20,358 bases of DNA. Origin: NZQO01 sp964639255. Lineage in GTDB: Bacteria; Bacteroidota; Bacteroidia; Flavobacteriales; Flavobacteriaceae. The translations under genes were made by a program, and so were the position numbers. The notes beneath the pieces are model-generated. The model searched no databases. It was given only the letters and a program-made list of their open reading frames with translations, and was not told where the DNA came from. Below are positions 15,444 to 20,358 of the stretch, in pieces (position 1 is the first letter of the stretch; the number at the start of each line of letters is the position of its first letter). The stretch covers positions 1 to 20,358 of the forward strand of contig CAZXDP010000048.1 of the NCBI GenBank assembly GCA_964639255.1, written 5' to 3'.

Positions 15444-15630
15444 TCGATTCAGAATCGCTGTCGTCTATATCGATAGAGTCGTACGCACCGTCCTCATCCT
15501 TCACCAGCCCAAAAAATGCCTTAACCTTATACCAGGCGTGTTTGGAAAACAACAAAATTCCCGCCGCTGCCGCCACTACAGCCTGAACGATCATGGCCCC
15601 TATACCCGGATCGAAATATAAAAAATTCAT
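15421..15630 (-). CDS. Small conserved single-pass membrane protein, acidic tail
   Basis: A 69-residue protein. MNFLYFDPGIGAMIVQ opens it, one hydrophobic helix spans about 10-29, a basic/aromatic stretch (KHAWYKVKAFFG) follows, and the tail is very acidic (about 44-62, Asp, Glu and Ser). The FDPGxGxxxxQ opening is the mark of a small family that I know from polysaccharide loci next to NoeA-like methyltransferases and membrane sulfatases; no function is established that I know of. The positive-inside rule would put the tail in the cytoplasm, where it could contact the overlapping gene's product. The 23-bp overlap with the next gene argues for translational coupling. It is the first gene of its unit, with a promoter candidate at 15646-15674 and a terminator of the upstream typA gene just beyond it. 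Confidence 0.8.
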   Translation of the reverse strand: MNFLYFDPGIGAMIVQAVVAAAAGILLFSKHAWYKVKAFFGLVKDEDGAYDSIDIDDSDSESNANDSAK

Positions 15631-15645
15631 ATTTATAGAATTTTG

Positions 15646-15674
15646 AAACGTTATCGTTACAATTTGATAACAAA
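15646..15674 (-). promoter_or_regulatory. Candidate promoter of the three-gene unit 15630-12563
   Basis: On the minus strand TTTG (15671-15674) and TAACGTTT (15646-15653), an imperfect TAnnTTTG, lie 17 bases apart. The start codon at 15630 is 15 bases downstream of the -7 box, so the leader would be very short. A promoter is required here because a terminator lies immediately upstream. Confidence 0.35.
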
Positions 15675-15680
15675 TAAACT

Positions 15681-15711
15681 AAAAAACCTCCAGTTTATTG
15701 AACCGGAGGTT
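15681..15711 (-). terminator. Rho-independent terminator of typA
   Basis: The arms 15685-15695 and 15701-15711 pair over 11 positions around a 5-base loop. The only non-Watson-Crick position (15692/15704) is A-C on the plus strand but becomes a G-U wobble in minus-strand RNA, and the minus-strand transcript ends in a run of six U (15681-15686). The hairpin begins 9 bases after the typA stop codon. Polarity, spacing and U tract all identify it as the typA terminator. Confidence 0.9.
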
Positions 15712-15719
15712 GAGAATCT

Positions 15720-17513
15720 TTATAGCTTGAAGCGTTTGCGATCTACTTCTTTCAATAAAATCTTGCGCAAACGCAAGTGGTTGGGGGTAACTTCAACATA
15801 CTCATCTTTCTGAATATATTCCAAAGCCTCTTCCAGCGAAAATTTGATGGCCGGTACAATGCGGGCCTTGTCATCTGCTCCTGAAGACCGTACGTTGCTT
15901 AATTTCTTGGTCTTGGTAACGTTTACAACCATATCATCTTGGCGAGAGTTTTCGCCAATTACCTGTCCTTCGTAAATCTCCTCTCCCGGATCTATAAAGA
16001 AGCGTCCACGTTCCTGAAGTTTATCTATAGAATAAGGAATAGCGGTCCCTTTCTCCATGGAAACCAAGCTTCCGTTCTGGCGTTCGGGGATGCCGCCTTT
16101 TAACGGTTGGTACTCCAGAAAACGGTGCGTCATTATCGCCTCGCCCGCCGTAGCAGTAAGCAGTTGGTTACGAAGACCTATAATTCCGCGAGATGGTATA
16201 ATGAACTTGCAGATCATTCGCTCGCCCTTGGCCTCCATGCTGGTCATTTCACCCTTGCGAATGGTCACCATATCGATGGCACGCCCGCTGACCTCTTCTG
16301 GAAGGTCGATGGTCAATTCTTCCACGGGCTCGCACTTAACCCCGTCTATTTCCTTAATAATAACCTGTGGCTGACCAATTTGAAGTTCATACCCCTCACG
16401 GCGCATGGTTTCAATCAATACCGAAAGGTGCAATACGCCACGACCGTATACCATAAATTTATCGGCACTATCGGTAGGCTGTACACGCAGCGCCAAGTTT
16501 TTTTCCAATTCGCGCTCCAACCGCTCCTTGATGTGGCGCGAGGTAACGAATTTTCCATCTTTTCCGAAGAAAGGTGAATCGTTAATCGTGAAGAGCATGC
16601 TCATAGTAGGTTCGTCTATGGCGATGGTTTTTAGCGCCTCCGGATTTTCGGCATCGGCAACAGTATCGCCAATTTCAAAGCCTTCCAATCCTACAAGGGC
16701 GCAGATATCGCCTGCGTGCACCTCGGTTACCTTTACACGGCCCAGCCCTTCAAAAGTATGTACTTCCTTAATGCGGGATTTGGTTTTGCTGCCATCGCGC
16801 TTTACCAAGGTTACCTGCATATTTTCCTTTAGTATGCCACGTTGCAAGCGACCAATGGCAATTCGACCGGTAAAGGAAGAATAATCGAGCGATGTAATAA
16901 GCATCTGTACGGTTCCTTCCTCGATCTTCGGGGATGGAATGTGCTCCAAAACCATATCGAGTACGGGCGCAATGCTATTGGTTGGTTTTTTCCAATCGTC
17001 GCTCATCCAATTGTTCTTTGCAGAACCGTAAACGGTAGGAAAATCCAATTGCCACTCTTCGGCACCCAGTTCGAACATCAAATCGAATACCGCTTCGTGC
17101 ACCTCGTCGGGCGTACAATTTTCCTTATCTACCTTGTTAATGACCACGCAAGGCTTTAATCCAAGGGAAATAGCTTTCTGCAATACAAAACGCGTTTGTG
17201 GCATGGGACCTTCAAAAGCATCGACCAGCAGCAATACGCCATCGGCCATATTGAGAACACGTTCTACCTCACCCCCAAAGTCGGCGTGCCCAGGCGTATC
17301 GATAATGTTAATTTTGGTATCCTTATAAGTAACCGATACGTTCTTGGACGTAATGGTAATACCGCGTTCGCGTTCAAGGTCGTTGTTGTCGAGAATGAGT
17401 TCTCCGGTCTTTTCATTTTCACGGAAAAGACTACAGTGATGCATAATTTTATCGACCAAGGTAGTTTTACCGTGATCTACGTGCGCGATAATTGCGATGT
17501 TTTTGATATTCAT
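15720..17513 (-). CDS. typA: Ribosome-associated translational GTPase TypA/BipA
   Basis: A 597-residue protein, normal length for TypA/BipA. The G domain is complete: G1 HVDHGKTT (11-18), switch I RERGITI (T53), G3 DTPGHAD (72-78), G4 NKVD (126-129), G5 near SAKNNW. It continues with the EF-Tu-like domain II, EF-G-like domains III and V and the TypA-specific C-terminal domain, with SRGIIGLRNQLLTATAG as a strong TypA mark. TypA binds the 70S ribosome and supports 50S subunit assembly and growth under cold or stress. It is a single-gene unit with its own terminator (15681-15711) and probably its own promoter (17563-17570), flanked by unrelated genes. The start ATG at 17513 gives the standard MNIKNIAIIAHVDHGKTT N-terminus. 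Confidence 0.97.
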   Translation of the reverse strand: MNIKNIAIIAHVDHGKTTLVDKIMHHCSLFRENEKTGELILDNNDLERERGITITSKNVSVTYKDTKINIIDTPGHADFGGEVERVLNMADGVLLLVDAFEGPMPQTRFVLQKAISLGLKPCVVINKVDKENCTPDEVHEAVFDLMFELGAEEWQLDFPTVYGSAKNNWMSDDWKKPTNSIAPVLDMVLEHIPSPKIEEGTVQMLITSLDYSSFTGRIAIGRLQRGILKENMQVTLVKRDGSKTKSRIKEVHTFEGLGRVKVTEVHAGDICALVGLEGFEIGDTVADAENPEALKTIAIDEPTMSMLFTINDSPFFGKDGKFVTSRHIKERLERELEKNLALRVQPTDSADKFMVYGRGVLHLSVLIETMRREGYELQIGQPQVIIKEIDGVKCEPVEELTIDLPEEVSGRAIDMVTIRKGEMTSMEAKGERMICKFIIPSRGIIGLRNQLLTATAGEAIMTHRFLEYQPLKGGIPERQNGSLVSMEKGTAIPYSIDKLQERGRFFIDPGEEIYEGQVIGENSRQDDMVVNVTKTKKLSNVRSSGADDKARIVPAIKFSLEEALEYIQKDEYVEVTPNHLRLRKILLKEVDRKRFKL

Positions 17514-17562
17514 AGCGTTGCTTTCAAATTTAGCCGAAAACCACCTCCCGGTTTCAGGCGCG

Positions 17563-17570
17563 CAAAAGTA
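17563..17570 (-). promoter_or_regulatory. Candidate typA promoter -7 element
   Basis: On the minus strand this is TACTTTTG, a perfect TAnnTTTG, 49 bases upstream of the typA ATG. No TTTG is present in the -33 position; instead a 14-bp palindrome (17580-17593) covers that region. A second perfect TAAATTTG (17525-17532) is closer to the start codon but would leave only a leader of about 5 bases. Confidence 0.4.
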
Positions 17571-17579
17571 GTGTTATTT

Positions 17580-17593
17580 AACGATATATCGTT
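17580..17593. promoter_or_regulatory. 14-bp perfect palindrome, possible operator
   Basis: AACGATATATCGTT is a perfect inverted repeat without a spacer, centred 16-17 bases upstream of the TACTTTTG element of typA. It occupies the -33 position of that promoter, where a bound regulator would either block or replace -33 recognition. It lies in the 212-bp divergent gap between typA and the propeller protein gene. No regulator gene is in the window. Confidence 0.4.
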
Positions 17594-17665
17594 CTACTTG
17601 GGCTGTTAATATTTCAAATTGTAAAAAGTGGGCATCCTGATGCGTTTATAGGATCTGTAAATTCT

Positions 17666-17696
17666 TTTGAATTTTCGAAAAAATAGCTTACTTTTA
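17666..17696 (+). promoter_or_regulatory. Candidate promoter of the first propeller protein gene
   Basis: TTTG (17666-17669) and TACTTTTA (17689-17696; 7 of 8 to TAnnTTTG) are 19 bases apart, and the ATG is 29 bases downstream of the -7 box. The same TACTTTTA box precedes the paralogous gene at 19193 in a matching arrangement. Confidence 0.5.
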
Positions 17697-17725
17697 AAAT
17701 ACTCCCCCTTCTAACAGACACGTTT

Positions 17726-19114
17726 ATGAAAAGACTATTCCTTTCTCTCATTTTGGGGAGTAGCGTTACTGCTCTTGCCCAATTCGGGCCGCAATTGCTA
17801 ATTAATCAGAACATTACACGTCCCTATCTCTCCGTGCCGCACGACGTCGACAATGACGGGTTTGTCGATGTGATTTCTGCTTCACCAGACGACTTCCACT
17901 TAATCTGGTATCGAAACGAAGACGGGGCGGGCACATTTAGCCAAGAACTGAGCATCAGTGAAACCCCTACAGACTATCACGATATTTTCATTGAAGACGT
18001 GGATGGCGACGGCGATGAAGATCTAATGTTCTCATCTTATTATGACAGCTATGCAGGTTGGTACGAAAACATAGACGGATCTGGAACATTTGGCCCACAA
18101 AAAACTATTGCTCATCAGCCAGGCCAAATCGGAATCGGTATCCCCGCCGATTTAGACAACGATGGGGATATTGATTACATTTGCTCGCAAACGCAGAACG
18201 AAATGAGCCAGGTGTTTTGGTATGAGAATATAGATGGCCAAGGAAACTTTAGCGATGGCCAATTGGTCTTGGAATATCAAGAAGCTCTAGCTGCGATAGG
18301 AATGCACGATATAGATAACGATGGTTTTTTGGATTTCGTAGCCTCTAACGAGGTTCTCTACAGCGGTAAACTATTTTGGCTCAAAAATATGGGTGATGGC
18401 ACGTTTGGTGCTGAAGTGATTTTATTTCAATACGGTTTAATTACTACAGGAGGCCATCATATCTTTCAATTCCAATTTGATGATCTAAATTCTGACGGTA
18501 AGGAAGATTTAATAATAGCATCAAATTATGCAGATGAATATGATACGATCGATTGGCTTGAAAATATCGACAATGCCGGTACATTTGGCACTCCACGATT
18601 GCTTTTGAACTTTAATAGAAGTTATGTTCTTTGCGATTTGGACAACGATACTGATTTGGATATGCTGCACTGGAACAATATCACCGATGAACTGGCTTGG
18701 AAGGAGAACCTAGGGGGGGCACCATTGTTTGCCCCATCCATTACTATAACGAATGCGATAGATTATCCATTAGACGCAAATGCAGCCGATTTTAACGGCG
18801 ATGGCTATTTAGATCTGGTATCAGCCTCCCAATTTGACGATAAACTGGCTTGGTACCCCAATAACATTCTTAGTGTCAATGATGTTGCGGATGATTCGTT
18901 TACGCTAAGTCCCAACCCCACGACCGGCACCATAACCCTTCACGGTAGCCTTCCCGTAGATTCCGTAAAAATTAGCAACCTCTTGGGCCAGCAAGTAGCG
19001 CAATTTACTTCTGAAGAAATTATTGATATTTCCCATTTGACCGCTGGAGTGTACTTGGTGCGCATCGCCACGACAGGAGAAAACCTAAAGACGATTAAAA
19101 TAGTAAAACAATAA
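17726..19114 (+). CDS. Secreted FG-GAP/VCBS seven-repeat protein with T9SS type A sorting domain
   Basis: A 462-residue exported protein. A signal peptide covers residues 1-19 (MKRLFLSLIL...ALAQ). Seven calcium-binding DxDxDG-type motifs start at D40, D91, D142, D195, D253, D304 and D355, at intervals of 51-58 residues. Each is followed by a hydrophobic strand and preceded by a W-x-x-N/E-x-x-D-G-x-G-x-F motif, the FG-GAP/VCBS pattern of integrin-type beta-propellers. Seven repeats suit one closed seven-bladed propeller. The C-terminal 70 residues (393-462) are a T9SS type A sorting domain: SPNPTTGTITL, ISNLLGQQV, DISHLTAGVYLVRI, KTIKIVKQ. The protein should cross the outer membrane by type IX secretion and be released or anchored after removal of that domain. 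Its ligand is unknown; a role in adhesion or glycan binding is only a guess. A paralogue follows after 78 bp. Confidence 0.92.
   Translation: MKRLFLSLILGSSVTALAQFGPQLLINQNITRPYLSVPHDVDNDGFVDVISASPDDFHLIWYRNEDGAGTFSQELSISETPTDYHDIFIEDVDGDGDEDLMFSSYYDSYAGWYENIDGSGTFGPQKTIAHQPGQIGIGIPADLDNDGDIDYICSQTQNEMSQVFWYENIDGQGNFSDGQLVLEYQEALAAIGMHDIDNDGFLDFVASNEVLYSGKLFWLKNMGDGTFGAEVILFQYGLITTGGHHIFQFQFDDLNSDGKEDLIIASNYADEYDTIDWLENIDNAGTFGTPRLLLNFNRSYVLCDLDNDTDLDMLHWNNITDELAWKENLGGAPLFAPSITITNAIDYPLDANAADFNGDGYLDLVSASQFDDKLAWYPNNILSVNDVADDSFTLSPNPTTGTITLHGSLPVDSVKISNLLGQQVAQFTSEEIIDISHLTAGVYLVRIATTGENLKTIKIVKQ
18846..18900 (+). repeat. Direct repeat copy 1 (55 bp, identical to 20304-20358)
   Basis: These 55 bases, from the end of the last propeller repeat (WYPNNILSVND) into the linker before the sorting domain, recur without a mismatch at 20304-20358. 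The base before the repeat differs (C here, G in copy 2). The right boundary is unknown because copy 2 runs into the window edge. Confidence 0.97.
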
Positions 19115-19134
19115 CTTTTACAATTTGTAATTAT

Positions 19135-19166
19135 TTTGTGAAGTTATTAACTTATAAATACTTTTA
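19135..19166 (+). promoter_or_regulatory. Candidate promoter of the second propeller protein gene
   Basis: TTTG (19135-19138) and TACTTTTA (19159-19166) are spaced 20 bases, with the ATG 26 bases downstream of the -7 box. The layout mirrors the promoter of the paralogue at 17666-17696, so the second gene can be transcribed on its own despite being only 78 bp from the first. Confidence 0.45.
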
Positions 19167-19192
19167 ATCGCGCCCATTTTAAAGCTGTATAT

Positions 19193-20358
19193 ATGAAAAA
19201 AATTTTACTCTGCCTTTTTATAGGAAACACAATCGCTGCCATTGCCCAATTTGGGCCGCAGCAGATTATTTCTGCAGAAACCGACAAAGCTTTCTTGTCG
19301 GTTCCCTTGGACATTGACGCCGATGGCTTTACCGATGTACTCTCCGCCCAGGCCGAAAACAACGCCATGGTATGGTTTCAAAATTTGGACGGATTGGGCA
19401 GTTTTGGCCCTAAAACGACTTTACCCACCAACGGTACTACCTTCTCGATATTCGACTTTGCAGATGTAGACGGCGATGGCGATAACGATTTTGTATTCTC
19501 AACTGCATTAGGGGTATCGCGGCTAGAAAATCTTGATGGCAACGGCACCTTTACTTCACAGGAATCTATTATTACACTTGTTCCGGGCCGCGCCGATTCA
19601 CTGCAAGCAATAGATTTTGATCAAGACGGCGATTTAGATTTGCTACTGGTGATTCACTTTGAATTTGCCAATGATGAGATCGCTTGGTTCGAAAATATGG
19701 ACGGACAGGGAAATTTCGGCAGTAAAAACATTCTTTCAACCTGCGAATACGATTTCTTTAATTCCCCGATGTGGGTCGATGTAAATGGTGATGGCGATAA
19801 CGATATCTTGGTTGCAGAAGATGGCATTTCAACCTCAAGATTGCTTTGGCTAGAATACTTAGGCAGCGCCCAGTTAGGCGGCAAGCAGGTTATTATAAAT
19901 TATCCCGGGTTTACCAACACCCTCCAATTGCAATATGAAGATTTGAATACTGATGGTAAGAATGACATACTTTTAAGCTTAACAAACGATACTAACAGGT
20001 ACCATATTTGGCTGGAAAATTTAGGCGATGCCGATTTTAGCAGTCAAAACACTCTTTCGACATTGGATGGGGATGATACGATTTCGGCTTACGATTTGGA
20101 TGGGGATTCCGATCCCGATTTGCTGCTTCGGAATTTAGAGGATGATAGGATTTCTTGGATAGAAAATACCGATGGCCAAGGCACTTTTGCGAATGAGCGA
20201 ATCATTACCACCGCTATAGATTTACCCAGGGATGCCAGGGCGGCAGATTTGAACGGTGACGGCTACTTGGATGTACTCTCGGCTTCTCTCGGGGACGATA
20301 CAGTGGCTTGGTACCCCAATAACATTCTTAGTGTCAATGATGTTGCGGATGATTCGTT
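19193..20358 (+). CDS. Secreted FG-GAP/VCBS seven-repeat protein, paralogue of 17726-19114, 3' end cut by window
   Basis: Translation from ATG 19193 is uninterrupted to the window edge (388 codons plus 2 bases). It begins with a signal peptide, MKKILLCLFIGNTIAAIAQ, then FGPQ as in the upstream paralogue. Seven DxDxDG-type motifs can be read: DIDADGFTD, DVDGDGDND, DFDQDGDLD, DVNGDGDND, DLNTDGKND, DLDGDSDPD and DLNGDGYLD, so the propeller is complete here too. The protein then reaches WYPNNILSVNDVADDSF, identical to the linker that leads into the T9SS sorting domain of the first protein. The sorting domain itself lies beyond the edge but is expected. The two proteins are clearly homologous but diverged along the propeller, unlike the identical 3' segment. 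It is presumably exported by type IX secretion; the ligand is unknown. Confidence 0.92.
   Translation, partial: MKKILLCLFIGNTIAAIAQFGPQQIISAETDKAFLSVPLDIDADGFTDVLSAQAENNAMVWFQNLDGLGSFGPKTTLPTNGTTFSIFDFADVDGDGDNDFVFSTALGVSRLENLDGNGTFTSQESIITLVPGRADSLQAIDFDQDGDLDLLLVIHFEFANDEIAWFENMDGQGNFGSKNILSTCEYDFFNSPMWVDVNGDGDNDILVAEDGISTSRLLWLEYLGSAQLGGKQVIINYPGFTNTLQLQYEDLNTDGKNDILLSLTNDTNRYHIWLENLGDADFSSQNTLSTLDGDDTISAYDLDGDSDPDLLLRNLEDDRISWIENTDGQGTFANERIITTAIDLPRDARAADLNGDGYLDVLSASLGDDTVAWYPNNILSVNDVADDS
20304..20358 (+). repeat. Direct repeat copy 2 (55 bp, truncated by window edge)
   Basis: Identical over all 55 bases to 18846-18900, whereas the roughly 60 aligned bases just upstream differ at many codon third positions and some amino acids. 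The identity runs up to the last base of the window. Confidence 0.97.

Noticed and set aside
16107..16884. Two long plus-strand open frames (156 and 159 codons) opposite typA
   Set aside because: They lie wholly antisense to a strongly conserved gene, show no recognisable domain, and read as strings typical of antisense translation; typA clearly explains the constraint.
17525..17532. TAAATTTG (minus strand) as the main typA promoter
   Set aside because: It is a perfect -7 match but would place the transcript start about 5 bases before the ATG and has no -33 element; the box at 17563-17570 is a better fit.
17541..17549. GGGAGGTGG on the minus strand as Shine-Dalgarno of typA
   Set aside because: It lies 27 bases before the ATG, too far to position a ribosome, and Bacteroidota rarely rely on strong Shine-Dalgarno sequences.
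19118..19130. Small inverted repeat after the first propeller gene as a terminator
   Set aside because: Only a 5-bp AT stem (TTACA/TGTAA) with no U tract; far too weak to call, so termination between the paralogues remains unassigned.
1..20358. CRISPR arrays, tRNA/rRNA genes, insertion sequences, phage or toxin-antitoxin genes
   Set aside because: No regularly spaced repeats, cloverleaf-like segments, transposase or integrase motifs, or small toxin/antitoxin pairs could be supported anywhere in the window.

Overview
The window looks like a chromosomal stretch of a Bacteroidota bacterium, most likely a marine-type member of the Flavobacteriaceae. Supporting signs are two secreted beta-propeller proteins, the complete one ending in a type IX secretion (T9SS) sorting domain, -7 promoter elements matching the Bacteroidota form TAnnTTTG, few convincing Shine-Dalgarno sequences, and protein families typical of flavobacterial surface-polysaccharide loci. 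No rRNA, tRNA, CRISPR array, insertion sequence or phage gene was seen. Genes are packed tightly; the largest gap is 212 bases.

Layout. 1-15630 is a surface-polysaccharide / O-antigen-type locus. It opens with the 3' end of a SAM methyltransferase (1-372), then a secreted subtilisin-like S8 peptidase on the minus strand (369-2036). Two GT2 glycosyltransferases follow on plus (2140-3954). Next come an FdtA/QdtA-like sugar-nucleotide 3,4-ketoisomerase and an overlapping GT4 glycosyltransferase on minus (3957-5484), and a divergent GT-B glycosyltransferase on plus (5535-6671). A minus-strand trio holds a FemAB/GNAT acyltransferase, a PLP sugar aminotransferase and a WzxE-like flippase (6668-10047). 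A plus-strand pair encodes a GT-C-like membrane protein and a polyprenyl-phosphate sugar synthase (10133-12561). The block ends with a minus-strand trio: a tiny membrane protein, a NoeA-like kinase-loop/methyltransferase fusion, and a membrane sulfatase/LTA-synthase-like enzyme (12563-15630).

15720-17513 is the housekeeping translational GTPase typA/bipA, closed by a clear minus-strand hairpin terminator. 17726-20358 holds two tandem paralogous secreted seven-repeat FG-GAP/VCBS proteins; the second is cut by the window edge inside a sequence identical to the first.

How the genes may work together (inference). The ketoisomerase, aminotransferase and acyltransferase would turn dTDP-4-keto-6-deoxyglucose into a dTDP-3-acylamino-3,6-dideoxyhexose. 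The GT2, GT4 and GT-B enzymes would assemble a lipid-linked repeat unit and the Wzx-like flippase would export it. The polyprenyl-phosphate sugar synthase plus GT-C pair could add a side sugar outside the inner membrane. The sulfatase-fold enzyme could add a phospho-substituent there. No Wzy polymerase, ligase, Wzz, rmlA or rmlB is recognised here, so the locus probably continues to the left.

Most interesting points: a kinase-type D-x4-N...D catalytic loop fused to a methyltransferase, inside a tightly overlapping three-gene module; a FemAB-like acyltransferase where a hexapeptide FdtC/QdtC would be expected; four convergent gene junctions spaced -4 to +2 bp; and an exact 55-bp repeat that ends exactly at the window edge.
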